Made by a program: the position numbers and the translations under genes. Of a DNA stretch of 15,000 bases, positions 6,317 through 14,782 are shown piece by piece. The notes under the pieces are model-generated. The model worked only from the letters and a program-made list of their open reading frames with translations. It ran no database searches and had not been told where the DNA came from. Origin of the DNA: an uncultured Clostridia bacterium (GTDB lineage: Bacteria > Bacillota_A > Clostridia > Oscillospirales > Oscillospiraceae); assembly GCA_947307375.1 (NCBI GenBank), contig CAMZIX010000020.1:1-15000 (forward strand), in the 5' to 3' direction. Position 1 is the stretch's first letter. The number at the start of each line of letters is the position of its first letter.

Positions 6317-7284
6317 TGGACGAAAAAATGAATTCGATTCAGAATGCCGAACTTTTCCGCTTTATCGACCGCGACGAGATCTCTTCCGAAAAGATCACCG
6401 CCCCGCGCTACTCCTACTGGCGCTCGGTGTTCCGGGTGTTCTTCCGCAAAAAGATCAATATCGTGATGATCGTCATCCTGGTGCTGCTCTTCCTCGGGGC
6501 CTTCCTGCTTCCGAAGTTCTGGGTCTACGACCAGTATGAGAACGTGCTGGACGCCAAGACCTACAACCTCAACCCGAAACAGGCCCTGGCCTACTTCAAT
6601 GACGGCAATCCGATCAAGTGGTGTCTCGGCACCGGTCAGCTCGGCAACTCCATCATGTACGGCATCTGGTCTTCGGCCAAGACCTCGCTGCTGCTGGCCA
6701 TCGTCTGCGCGGCCATCAATATGACGATCGGCATCATCGTCGGCGCGATCTGGGGCTATTCCAAGCGCTTTGACGCCGTGATGCTCGTCATCTACAACAT
6801 CATCGCCAATGTCCCCGACATCCTGCTGCTCTCCGTGCTGGTTTACGTTATCGGCTCCGGCTTCTGGCCCTTCGTCTTTGCGCTGACCTGCACCGGCTGG
6901 CTGTTCATTGCCTTCTTCTTCCGCACCCAGGTCATGATCATCCGCGACCGCGAGTATTCGCTCGCCTCCCGCTGCCTGGGCACGCCGATCAACCGCATCA
7001 TCAGCAAGAACATCCTGCCCTTCCTGACCAGCGTCATCGTGACACTGCTGGCCACCAACCTGCCGGGCTACATCAACTCCGAGGTGTTCCTCAGCTTCAT
7101 CGGCATCGGCCTGAGCGCCTCGGTCCCCTCGTTGGGCCGCATGATCCAGCAAGGCCAGAACGCGTTTTTGACCTATCCCTGGGCCTTCTGGCCGCCGGTC
7201 ATCATCGCGTCCATTCTCACCATCATGCTGTACTTCCTGGGCCAGAACCTGGCGGACGCCACAGACCCCAGGACTCATATGTAA
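6316..7284 (+). CDS. oppC: Oligopeptide ABC transporter permease, OppC/AmiD type
   Basis: The 322-residue protein is the second channel subunit and has the normal family length. It has a cytoplasmic OppC-type N-terminus (1-45), a first membrane helix (about 48-66) and a short loop with WCLGTGQLGNS. That loop replaces the usual LGTDxxGRD motif; the Asp and Arg are lost. Five further membrane segments follow. The EAA-like loop is at about 214-235 (EYSLASRCLGTPINRIISKN, then ILPF), and the typical SEVFLSFIGIGL appears at about 255-266. The ATG at 6316 shares its A with the OppB stop codon and has AGGAGG nine bases upstream; this favours it over the in-frame ATG at 6328. Twelve bases separate it from the first ATPase gene. 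Confidence 0.92.
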   Translation: MDEKMNSIQNAELFRFIDRDEISSEKITAPRYSYWRSVFRVFFRKKINIVMIVILVLLFLGAFLLPKFWVYDQYENVLDAKTYNLNPKQALAYFNDGNPIKWCLGTGQLGNSIMYGIWSSAKTSLLLAIVCAAINMTIGIIVGAIWGYSKRFDAVMLVIYNIIANVPDILLLSVLVYVIGSGFWPFVFALTCTGWLFIAFFFRTQVMIIRDREYSLASRCLGTPINRIISKNILPFLTSVIVTLLATNLPGYINSEVFLSFIGIGLSASVPSLGRMIQQGQNAFLTYPWAFWPPVIIASILTIMLYFLGQNLADATDPRTHM

Positions 7285-7296
7285 GGAGGGGAGACC

Positions 7297-9093
7297 ATGA
7301 GCGAAAACAAGGAAAAGAAAGTTCTCCTCTCTCTCCGTGACGTCGTTGTCCAGTTCAACGTCCGCGGCCGTATCCTTACGGCGATCCGCAACGTCTCGCT
7401 GGATGTTTACGAGCACGAATCGCTGGCCATCGTGGGCGAGTCCGGCTCCGGCAAGTCGGTGCTGACCAAGACCTTCGCCGGCATGCTCGACGCCAACGGC
7501 TTTATCCCGCAGGGCAGCATCATCTTCTCGGACGACGAGATCTCCAAGACCGACGTCAAGCTGACGCCCGCCAACCGCCGTCTGCTCGACTACGCGACGG
7601 ACATGCTCAACAAGCTCTCTCCGTTGGAGCGCGGCGCGGCGGAATTCCGGATGATTCAGGAAAAGAAGCAGCAGATCGAGCAGTCCAAGTCCATCTCCAT
7701 GGAGGAGGAAGCGGATTTCAAGCTTCGCGTCAAGGAAGTCAGCGACTCGATCGTCGACAAGACGAACTACCTCTGGACCCTTGACCGCAAAAAGAACGCG
7801 GCGGAGTATAACTCGCTGGAGAACGAGATCAAGGACCTGCGCGCGAAGCGCGAGGCGATCGAAAAAGAGCGCGAGCAGCTCGCCAAGAACCGCACCGAGA
7901 GCTATCATCACGATCATAGCCGGATGGAGGCGGACAAGCACAGCCTGGCTGAGCTTGAAGCCCGCCGCGAGCAGAAGATCAAGACCCCGGACGTGGAGGG
8001 CAATCCCTACGGTCTGAAGGACAGCGTGCTGGAGCGCAACAAAATCATCGGCTATGAGATCCTGCTCTCCTTCGGCCGCTATCCGATGGTGGAAAAGATC
8101 AGCTTCCTGCGCAAGATGAAGAAAGACTTCCGGACGGCCATGTCCCTGGGCGAAGATCTGACCGATCCCGAGATCCGCAACGCTATCTTCGACCATGTCG
8201 GCTTCCGCGTGCAGTACGATTCCTACGACAAGGAAAATGAGACCCTGCACGGCACGGCGATCATCGACTGCGCGAAGATCAAGTACACCAAGGACTGGCA
8301 GAAGATCCGCGGCGCGCGTATCGCCACCGTGTTCCAGGACCCGATGACCTCGCTCAACCCGGTCATCACGATCGGCCATCAGATCATGGCGGTCATCAAG
8401 AAGCACCAGAAATGCTCCGATGCCGAGGCCCGCGAAAGGACCATCGACATCATGAAAAAGGTCGGCATCCCCGACCCGGAGAAGCGCTTTGACGACTATC
8501 CCTTTGAGTATTCCGGCGGCATGCGGCAGCGTATCGTCATCGCGATCGCGCTGAGCTGCCAGCCCAAGATCCTCATCTGCGACGAGCCGACGACGGCGCT
8601 GGACGTGACCATCCAGGCGCAGATCATCCGCCTGATCAAGGATCTGCAGCACGAACTGGGCTTTACCACGGTCTACATCACCCACGACCTGGGCGTTGTG
8701 GCGAACGTGGCTGAGCGTGTGGCCGTGCTCTACGGCGGCCAGATCGTGGAGATCGGCACGGTGGAGGAGATCTTCTACGAGCCGCGTCATCCCTACACCT
8801 GGGCGCTACTGAGCTCCCTGCCGCAGCTGTGCGAAAAGGGTACGGAACTCTTCTCCATTCCCGGTACGCCTCCCTCCCTGTACAACAAGATCATCGGCGA
8901 TGCCTTTGCGCCGAGAAGCCAGTATGCCATGGCCATCGATATGCAGGAGGAGCCGCCCATGTTCCAGATCAGCGATACGCATTTCGCCAAGACCTGGCTG
9001 CTGGATCCCCGCGCTCCGAAGGTGGAGCCCCCGACCAACATCCAGAATCTGCACGAGAAGATAGCCAGGACCTACGTGGACCTGGAAGCGTAA
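7297..9093 (+). CDS. oppD: Oligopeptide ABC transporter ATPase, OppD/AmiE type with ~250-residue coiled-coil insertion
   Basis: This 598-residue ATPase powers peptide import together with OppF. Walker A is GESGSGKS (47-54), the Q-loop FQDP starts at 346, the ABC signature YSGGMRQR is at 405-412, Walker B ILICDEP at 426-432 and the switch histidine is 463. The family usually has 320-360 residues; the excess lies between about 80 and 331, between Walker A and the Q-loop. The first part of the insertion (about 110-228) is highly charged with a heptad-like helical pattern, probably a coiled coil, and contains the histidine-rich YHHDHS. The second part looks globular. The C-terminal oligopeptide-transporter domain is present (PGTPPSLYN at 522-530), but the four cysteines that hold an Fe-S cluster in many OppD proteins are replaced by D535, S541, D548 and T566. 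AGGAGG lies seven bases before the ATG. Confidence 0.93.
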   Translation: MSENKEKKVLLSLRDVVVQFNVRGRILTAIRNVSLDVYEHESLAIVGESGSGKSVLTKTFAGMLDANGFIPQGSIIFSDDEISKTDVKLTPANRRLLDYATDMLNKLSPLERGAAEFRMIQEKKQQIEQSKSISMEEEADFKLRVKEVSDSIVDKTNYLWTLDRKKNAAEYNSLENEIKDLRAKREAIEKEREQLAKNRTESYHHDHSRMEADKHSLAELEARREQKIKTPDVEGNPYGLKDSVLERNKIIGYEILLSFGRYPMVEKISFLRKMKKDFRTAMSLGEDLTDPEIRNAIFDHVGFRVQYDSYDKENETLHGTAIIDCAKIKYTKDWQKIRGARIATVFQDPMTSLNPVITIGHQIMAVIKKHQKCSDAEARERTIDIMKKVGIPDPEKRFDDYPFEYSGGMRQRIVIAIALSCQPKILICDEPTTALDVTIQAQIIRLIKDLQHELGFTTVYITHDLGVVANVAERVAVLYGGQIVEIGTVEEIFYEPRHPYTWALLSSLPQLCEKGTELFSIPGTPPSLYNKIIGDAFAPRSQYAMAIDMQEEPPMFQISDTHFAKTWLLDPRAPKVEPPTNIQNLHEKIARTYVDLEA

Positions 9094-9105
9094 GGAGGGC
9101 GGCAC

Positions 9106-10053
9106 ATGGATACGAACGAAAAGAAAGTACTGCTGTCGATCCAGAATCTGGACGTCGTTTTCGGAAGCGGCAAAAAAGCCTTCAAGGCCGTCGACAATGT
9201 GAGCTTCGACATCTACAAGGGCGAGACGCTCTCTCTGGTGGGCGAATCCGGTTCCGGCAAGACGACGATCGGCCGCGCCATCGTCAGGATCAACCCCTGC
9301 TCCGCCGGCGCCATTTATTACGACGGCAAGAAGATTTCCGGCAAGCTCTCCCGCAAGGACGACCGCGAGGTCATCCGCAAGATCCAGATGATCTTCCAGG
9401 ATCCGGCCGCCTCGCTGAACGAGCGCGCCACCATCGAGTACATCATCTCCGAAGGCCTTTACAACTTCCATCTGTACAAGGACGACAGGGACCGTATCGC
9501 CAAGATCGAGAAGATCGTCAAGGACGTCGGCCTGCTGCCCGAACATCTGACCCGTTATCCGCACGAGTTCTCCGGCGGCCAGCGTCAGCGTGTCGGCCTG
9601 GCGCGTTCGATCGTCATGGAGCCTGAGTTCATCGTGGCCGACGAGCCGATCTCCGCGCTGGACGTGTCGATCCGCGCCCAGGTGCTGAACCTGCTGAAGA
9701 AGTTCCAGAAGGAACGCGGCCTGACCTACCTCTTCATTGCCCATGACCTGTCGATCGTCCGCTTTATCAGCGATCGCATCGTTGTCATCTACAAGGGCCG
9801 CATCATGGAGATCGCCGAGACGGAAGAGCTGTTCGCCTTCCCGCTTCACCCCTATACCAAGTCGCTGATCTCCGCGATCCCGATCCCCGACCCGATCATC
9901 GAAAAGGAGAAGAAGCTGTTCATCTACAATCCTTCCGAGCTGCATGACTACTCGGTCGAGAAGCCTTCCCTGGTCGATATCGGCAACGGGCACATGGTCT
10001 TCGGCAGCCCCAGCGAGATCGAAAAGTACAAAAAGATACGCTTCGGCGAGTAA
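9106..10053 (+). CDS. oppF: Oligopeptide ABC transporter ATPase, OppF/AmiF type
   Basis: The 315-residue second ATPase has normal family length and no insertion. Walker A is GESGSGKT (46-53), the Q-loop MIFQDP at 95-100, signature FSGGQRQR at 155-162, Walker B FIVADEP at 175-181 and the switch histidine 213. The C-terminus ends in the AmiF-like [14 protein letters not shown] rather than the cysteine-containing tail of DppF. All residues needed for ATP hydrolysis are visible, so heterodimerisation with the enlarged OppD-like protein is expected. AGGAGGG lies six to seven bases before the ATG, and the 12-base gap to OppD repeats the OppC-OppD spacing. It is the last gene of the operon; the terminator begins ten bases after its stop. 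Confidence 0.94.
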   Translation: MDTNEKKVLLSIQNLDVVFGSGKKAFKAVDNVSFDIYKGETLSLVGESGSGKTTIGRAIVRINPCSAGAIYYDGKKISGKLSRKDDREVIRKIQMIFQDPAASLNERATIEYIISEGLYNFHLYKDDRDRIAKIEKIVKDVGLLPEHLTRYPHEFSGGQRQRVGLARSIVMEPEFIVADEPISALDVSIRAQVLNLLKKFQKERGLTYLFIAHDLSIVRFISDRIVVIYKGRIMEIAETEELFAFPLHPYTKSLISAIPIPDPIIEKEKKLFIYNPSELHDYSVEKPSLVDIGNGHMVFGSPSEIEKYKKIRFGE

Positions 10054-10062
10054 ACTGCAGAG

Positions 10063-10100
10063 AAAAAGAACGAACCGCAAGCCTGCGGTTCGTTCTTTTT
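10063..10100 (+). terminator. Intrinsic terminator of the peptide importer operon
   Basis: A perfect 17-bp stem (10063-10079 with 10084-10100) with a four-base AGCC loop ends in a T-rich arm. It starts ten bases after the OppF stop codon. The A-rich left arm would allow some termination in the opposite direction as well. Confidence 0.93.
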
Positions 10101-10115
10101 CGGTATGGAAAAACG

Positions 10116-11336
10116 ATGAGCATAGAGGAACAATTCAACATAAACACCAAGCACGTCGGTCTGCGCACCGTTGCCTTCCTTCTGGCGCTGCTGCTGGCTG
10201 TCGGGGCCATCTCCTTCGGGGTCACCCGCATCGGGAGGAAGGTGCCGGGTTATCAGAGCATTGACATCGTGTCCAACGAGGAAGAGCTCAGCTATGCCAG
10301 GGATATCAGCTTCCAGTACTACCTTGACGGCAGCAGTGATGAGATCAAGAGAGCGCTCAATGAGATCCGGGCCTTTTATTCACCTACTCTGCTGCGGGTC
10401 TGCAAGCTGCTGGATGCCGAGACCGAGTACGACGGCATAAACAACCTGGCCACGCTCAACACGAGGATCGGGCAGGATACGGAGCTGAGCGAGGAGCTCT
10501 TCCGCGTGCTGCTGGATGCGCAGGCCAGAAGCGAGGCGCAGACGGGCTATAACCTCTTCAGCGGCAAGCTGAACCGCGCCTGGCTGGAACTCCGCTACCT
10601 CAGCGAGCCGGAGGATTTCGATCCGCTGCGCAGCGAGGAGCAGCGCCAGCGCCTGGATCGCCTGGGCGAGGCCTGCCGGGATCGGGAAAACTTCAAGCTG
10701 ACGGTCGTGGACGCCGAGCGTCACCTCGTTCGCTTCGAGGTCTCCGAGAGCTGCCTCGCGCTGTTCGAGGAACTGGAGGCGGAGGGCCCGATCCTGGATC
10801 TCGGCGCGCTGCACGACGCCTACGAGCTGCAGCTGACGGCGGAGGCACTGGAGGAGAAGGGCTATCAGAACGGCTTCCTCAGCATGAAAAGCGGCGCGAC
10901 GATCCTGCTTTCCGGCAACCCCGCCGGCGAGCTTCAGCTCTACGGCAAAACGGCGGAGGGCGTGACGGAGGCGGCTTCGGCCCCTGCCGAGAGCGGCCGC
11001 GGCTCCTGTGTGATGCGCGCCTTCGCGCAGACGGAGGGCGAGCCGGGTTACTATGAGATGGATGGGCATTTGCGCCATCCCTGGCTGCCGGCCTCCGGCG
11101 CATATAGCGATCTGCTGCTGGCAGCCCTCGTCGTGGCGGAAGATCCGGTGACGGCCTGCTGCCGGCTCCTGGAGCTCCAGGAGTATACGACCGCGGAAGA
11201 GCTCCTCGCCGCGGTCGCGGAAAGCGGGGAAGAGATCGCCGTCATCCTCAACGACGGCGCGCAGACGGTCTGCGTCAACAGCGGGATCTTCAGCGCCTGC
11301 GAGGAATACGGCTGGCGTCTTGAGCCGCTGGGGTGA
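10116..11336 (+). CDS. Membrane-anchored ApbE-like protein, probably a degenerate flavin transferase
   Basis: The 406-residue protein has a short cytoplasmic N-terminus, one membrane anchor (about 15-37) and an extracytoplasmic domain. The domain follows the order of ApbE FAD:protein FMN transferases: YDGINNLATLN (105-115) where ApbE has its SEIsrLN stretch, LSEELFRVLLDA (124-135), QTGYNLFSGKL (142-152) for TdGaFDpTvGpL, ILDLGALHDAYELQL (226-240) for LDLGgiaKGyavD, FLSMKSGATILLSG (254-267) for the GGN region, and RHPWLPASG (320-328) for the His-Pro-TG motif. Several catalytic or flavin-binding positions are changed, including KG to DA and GGN to SGA. I therefore infer a pseudoenzyme or much diverged relative; the role is unknown. 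The ribosome binding site is weak (GGAAAAA), and the start lies only 15 bases after the importer terminator, so its promoter is unclear. It converges with the Rel operon. Confidence 0.7.
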   Translation: MSIEEQFNINTKHVGLRTVAFLLALLLAVGAISFGVTRIGRKVPGYQSIDIVSNEEELSYARDISFQYYLDGSSDEIKRALNEIRAFYSPTLLRVCKLLDAETEYDGINNLATLNTRIGQDTELSEELFRVLLDAQARSEAQTGYNLFSGKLNRAWLELRYLSEPEDFDPLRSEEQRQRLDRLGEACRDRENFKLTVVDAERHLVRFEVSESCLALFEELEAEGPILDLGALHDAYELQLTAEALEEKGYQNGFLSMKSGATILLSGNPAGELQLYGKTAEGVTEAASAPAESGRGSCVMRAFAQTEGEPGYYEMDGHLRHPWLPASGAYSDLLLAALVVAEDPVTACCRLLELQEYTTAEELLAAVAESGEEIAVILNDGAQTVCVNSGIFSACEEYGWRLEPLG

Positions 11337-11349
11337 GAAGGGCGGAACA

Positions 11350-11390
11350 AAAAAACAGGGAGAAGACGAACGGTCTTCTCCCTGTTTTTT
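11350..11390. terminator. Bidirectional terminator between convergent units
   Basis: A perfect 12-bp stem (11356-11367 with 11373-11384), loop GAACG, is flanked by six A and six T that can extend the pairing to 18. It serves the ApbE-like gene on the plus strand and the Rel operon on the minus strand. The last T is also the final base of the minus-strand stop codon at 11390-11392. Confidence 0.92.
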
Positions 11391-11998
11391 CACATCCGCA
11401 TGGCCTGACGGCAGTAATAGTTGAGCGCGCGCTCGCGGTCGAGGCTGCTGGGGTCCATGTGTCCCGGATAGACCTCGTAGTCCCCGGGCAGCTCGCAGAG
11501 CTTTTTCAGGCTGCGCAGCTCCTCGTCCATGTCGCCGCCGGGCAGGTCGGTGCGCCCGCAGCTGCCGCGGAAGAGCGTGTCGCCGGTGAAAAGCGCCTCG
11601 CCGCAGCGGAAGCAGAGCCCGCCGGGTGTGTGGCCGGGCGTGGCGAGCACCTCAAAGCGCAGCGCGCCGATCTCCACGGCGTCGCCCTCGTCGAGGTATT
11701 CGCCGTTTTCGGGCAGCGTAAAGGGACGGTGCAGATCCTCGCCGCCGGTGTCGTCCCGGCGGTTCATATAGACGGTCGCGCCGGTCTCCTCCGCGACGGC
11801 CTCCACCGCGCCGACGTGGTCAAAATGGCTGTGCGTCAGCAGGATGGCCCGGCAGTGCAGATGGTTTTCCTCCAGGTAGTCCAGGATCGTGTTGCTCTCG
11901 TCGCCGGGATCGATCACGGCGCAGAGGAAGCTTTTCTCGTCCGTGACCACATAGCAGTTGGTCTCCAGCTGGCCGACGGGGATGGTTTTGATCAGCAT
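11390..11998 (-). CDS. MBL-fold metallo-hydrolase, glyoxalase II-like (YcbL type)
   Basis: This 202-residue cytoplasmic hydrolase has all metal ligands of the family: THSHFDH at 55-61, H123 in TPGHTPGG, D140 in FTGDTLF and H180 in YPGH, together with GRTDLPGGD at 148-156. The length fits the short glyoxalase-II-like hydrolases that lack the C-terminal substrate domain of full hydroxyacylglutathione hydrolase, so the true substrate is uncertain (a thioester is the family guess). It is the last gene of the operon and starts two bases after the Dtd stop codon. Its ribosome binding site AAGGAG lies inside the end of dtd, which indicates coupled translation. The rel-dtd-hydrolase order is widespread in Firmicutes. 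Confidence 0.92.
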   Translation of the reverse strand: MLIKTIPVGQLETNCYVVTDEKSFLCAVIDPGDESNTILDYLEENHLHCRAILLTHSHFDHVGAVEAVAEETGATVYMNRRDDTGGEDLHRPFTLPENGEYLDEGDAVEIGALRFEVLATPGHTPGGLCFRCGEALFTGDTLFRGSCGRTDLPGGDMDEELRSLKKLCELPGDYEVYPGHMDPSSLDRERALNYYCRQAMRM

Positions 11999-12000
11999 AA

Positions 12001-12444
12001 TTACAGCTCCTTGGTGTCCAAAAGGATGGTGACAGGTCCGTCGTTCTGTGAAAAGACCTGCATTTCCGCCGCAAAGCGGCCGGTGCCGACGGTAAAGCCC
12101 CGCGCGCGGCAGAGCTCGATGACCTTCTCATAGAGCGGGATCGCGGTCTCCGGCCGGGCGGCCAGCGAAAAGCCGGGGCGGCGGGAGCGGCAGTCGGCGA
12201 AGAGGGTGAACTGGCTGACGATCAGCAGCTCCGCGCCCGCGTCGGCGGGGTTGACGTTCATTTTTCCGGCCTCGTCCTCAAAGATCCGCAGGCCGCAGAT
12301 CTTGTCGGCGATCTTTTCCGCCTCGCGCTCGGTGTCGTCCTTATGAACGCCGAGCAGGATCAGAAAGCCCTTGCCGATGCGGCTGACCTCCTCGCCGCCG
12401 ATGACGACCGAGGCCTGATTGACTCTGGTAACAACGGCTCGCAA
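12001..12444 (-). CDS. dtd: D-aminoacyl-tRNA deacylase
   Basis: Dtd removes D-amino acids wrongly attached to tRNA and so keeps them out of proteins. The 147-residue length is standard. The diagnostic motifs are both present: SQFTLFADC (77-85), which carries the proofreading site, and the Gly-cisPro loop NDGPVTI near the C-terminus (about 134-140). The N-terminus MRAVVTRVNQASV is typical. The start codon is TTG at 12444, supported by AGGAGG seven bases upstream on the minus strand and by exact agreement with the family's N-terminus. The gene follows rel after 36 bases and precedes the hydrolase by two bases. Confidence 0.96.
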   Translation of the reverse strand: MRAVVTRVNQASVVIGGEEVSRIGKGFLILLGVHKDDTEREAEKIADKICGLRIFEDEAGKMNVNPADAGAELLIVSQFTLFADCRSRRPGFSLAARPETAIPLYEKVIELCRARGFTVGTGRFAAEMQVFSQNDGPVTILLDTKEL

Positions 12445-12480
12445 GCCGATCCCTCCTGACTATAAACGAAATACTGCGCT

Positions 12481-14730
12481 CTATTTCCCGTTTCGGGTAA
12501 TGTCGGTGATGCCCCTGACCTGGCTGAGGCGGTTGATGATATAATGCAGCTCCTGCACGTCCTTGACCTCAAGCGTCACGTAGATCTGAGCGAGGCCGGC
12601 ATTATCGCGCGCATTGAGCGTGCGTACCTTGGCGTTGAGCGTGTTGAGCACGGTGGCGATATCCATGACGAGGCCGGTGCGGTCCTTGGCGTAGATCATC
12701 AGCGAGGTATTGTAGCGCTCGGTGATCTCGTCGGCCCAGGAGACCTTGATCCAGCGGCCTTCTTCGGACGGGTCGCGGCTGCGGTTGAGGAAGTTGTCGC
12801 AGTCCAGCCGGTGGATGGATACGCCCTGGCCGCGGGTGATGAAGCCGACGACCGGGTCGCCGGGGACCGGAGTGCAGCAGCGGGAGAATTTGACCAGGCA
12901 GTTGTCCAGCCCCTGCACCAGGATGCCCTGGATGGGCTTGCTGTCGCGCTTGACCGCCTGCTGCTCGCGCCGCTCCGCCGCCTGCGATACCTTGTCGAGG
13001 GCGGTCTTTTTTTCGTCCTTGGCGCTGCGGGCCACTTCGTCCTTCAAACGGTTGGCGGCGCGCGCCGCGGTGAGACCGCCGTAGCCGACGGCGGCGAAGA
13101 GGTCCTCGGGGCTGTTGAAGCAAAGGCGCTTGAGAACCGGCGTGATGATCTCCTCGTCCAGCGCGTCCTCCAGCGCGATGCCGTTGCGCCGCAGCTCGTC
13201 GGCGAGCATATCGCGGCCGCGCTGGATATTCTCCTCGCGCCGCTCTTTTTTGAACCACTGCTTGATCTTGGTGCGGGCCGAACCGCTCTGCGCCACGTTC
13301 AGCCAGTCGCGGCTGGGACCGGGCGCGGATTTGGAGGTGCGGATCTCCACGATGTCGCCGTTCTGCAGCACATAGTCAAAGGTGACGATGCGGCCGTTGA
13401 CGCTGGCGCCGACCATGTGGTTGCCGACGTCCGAGTGGATCATGTAGGCAAAGTCGATGGGCGTGGCGCCGGCCGGGAGGTTGATGACGTCCCCTTTGGG
13501 GGAGAAGACGAAGACCTCGTCGGCGAACATATCGATCTTCAGATTGTGGAAGAAGTCCTGCGCGTCGGATTCCTGCTGGCTCTCCAGCAGACGGCGCACC
13601 CAGGCAAACTTGTCCTCGTCGCCCAGACGCAGGGAGGCGCCGCTGTCGCCCATTTTGTATTTCCAGTGGGCGGCGATGCCGTATTCGGCGGTGTGGTGCA
13701 TGTCCCAGGTGCGGATCTGCACCTCGAAGGGGATGCCCTCGCTGCCGATGACCGTGGTGTGCACGCTCTGGTACATGTTGGGCTTGGGGGTGGAGATATA
13801 GTCCTTGAAGCGCCCGGGCACGGGCTTGAACATGTCGTGGATGATGCCCAGGACGTTATAGCAGTCGGGGATCGTGTCGACGATCACGCGGAAGGCGCAG
13901 AGGTCGAAGATGCCGTCCAGATTCAGCTTCTGCGCGTACATTTTGCGGTAGATGCTGTAGACGTGCTTGATGCGGCTGAAGATGGAGGCGCGGATGCCCT
14001 CCTCGTCCAGCCGCTGCTGGATCTTGCGGGTGACGGCGTCCATAAAGGCCTCCAACTGGGGCATTTTCTGTTCCAGCGAAGCGGTGATCTCCCGATAGCC
14101 GTCGGGATCCAGATACTGCAGGGCCAGGTCCTCCAGCTCCCATTTGGCGCGCTGCATGCCCAGACGGTGGGCCAGCGGCGCGTAGATCTCCATCGTCTCC
14201 AGCGACTTGCTGCGCTGCTTCTCCGGAGACTGATAGGCCATCGTGCGCATGTTGTGCAGGCGGTCGGCGATCTTGATCAGGATGACGCGGATGTCCTTGG
14301 CCATGGCCATGAGCATCTTGCGCAGGTTTTCCATCTGCTCGTCTTCCTTGCTGGTGTACTGCACGCGCGTCAGCTTGGTGACGCCGTCCACAATGTCGGC
14401 CACGGCGGTGCCGAACTGACGTTCGATCTCGTCGTGGGTGATGGCGGTATCCTCAATGGCGTCGTGCAGCAGCGCCGCGACGATCGAATCCTCATCCAGC
14501 CCAAAGTCCACGGCGATCTCCGCCGTGGCGACGCAGTGCGTGATATAGGGCGAGCCGTCCTTGCGCTTCTGCCCCTCATGGCCGCGCTTGGCCAGCTCGT
14601 AGGCCGCGCGGATGCGCTCGAGATCCAGCGTATGACCGAGGCCGCGCAGCCTCTCCTCGAGGCTCGCGTACATCGCATCCGGATCCGGGTGCTGACGCTC
14701 CGGGATTTCGTTTTCCAGTTTGTCTTCCAT
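12481..14730 (-). CDS. relA: Bifunctional (p)ppGpp synthetase/hydrolase Rel
   Basis: Rel makes and degrades the stringent-response alarmones (p)ppGpp. The 749-residue length is normal for the long RSH type. The HD hydrolase domain has H65, HD at 89-90, ED at 93-94 and N160 in ADRLHNM, so hydrolase activity should be intact. The synthetase domain has SRIKHVYSIYRKM (252-264), RFKDYI (307-312) and EVQIRT (336-341). The RFKD sequence is the RXKD version found in bifunctional Rel rather than the EXDD of RelA that only synthesises. A TGS domain follows (about 403-463), then the conserved cysteine region with CCTPVPGD (618-625), and a C-terminal ACT domain (about 675-747) that contacts the ribosome. 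GAGG lies eight bases before ATG 14730. It sits 52 bases after the upstream gene and before dtd in one operon. Confidence 0.97.
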   Translation of the reverse strand: MEDKLENEIPERQHPDPDAMYASLEERLRGLGHTLDLERIRAAYELAKRGHEGQKRKDGSPYITHCVATAEIAVDFGLDEDSIVAALLHDAIEDTAITHDEIERQFGTAVADIVDGVTKLTRVQYTSKEDEQMENLRKMLMAMAKDIRVILIKIADRLHNMRTMAYQSPEKQRSKSLETMEIYAPLAHRLGMQRAKWELEDLALQYLDPDGYREITASLEQKMPQLEAFMDAVTRKIQQRLDEEGIRASIFSRIKHVYSIYRKMYAQKLNLDGIFDLCAFRVIVDTIPDCYNVLGIIHDMFKPVPGRFKDYISTPKPNMYQSVHTTVIGSEGIPFEVQIRTWDMHHTAEYGIAAHWKYKMGDSGASLRLGDEDKFAWVRRLLESQQESDAQDFFHNLKIDMFADEVFVFSPKGDVINLPAGATPIDFAYMIHSDVGNHMVGASVNGRIVTFDYVLQNGDIVEIRTSKSAPGPSRDWLNVAQSGSARTKIKQWFKKERREENIQRGRDMLADELRRNGIALEDALDEEIITPVLKRLCFNSPEDLFAAVGYGGLTAARAANRLKDEVARSAKDEKKTALDKVSQAAERREQQAVKRDSKPIQGILVQGLDNCLVKFSRCCTPVPGDPVVGFITRGQGVSIHRLDCDNFLNRSRDPSEEGRWIKVSWADEITERYNTSLMIYAKDRTGLVMDIATVLNTLNAKVRTLNARDNAGLAQIYVTLEVKDVQELHYIINRLSQVRGITDITRNGK

Positions 14731-14782
14731 CGTTCGATCCTCGATTTCTCGTCAGACTGTGCGCCGCGGGAGATGTCGTCGT

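Noticed and set aside
6214..8790. An 858-codon open frame on the minus strand across oppB, oppC and oppD
   Set aside because: It is antisense to three clearly conserved genes, is full of Asp, Arg, His and Val from reversed codon bias, and has no domain or ribosome binding site. It is a shadow of GC-rich codon use.
8806..10080. A 424-codon minus-strand frame opposite oppD and oppF
   Set aside because: Same antisense bias pattern; both sense genes have complete ABC motifs.
11333..12133. A 266-codon plus-strand frame opposite the hydrolase and dtd
   Set aside because: The minus-strand genes carry full catalytic motifs, and the plus-strand frame starts inside the shared terminator region.
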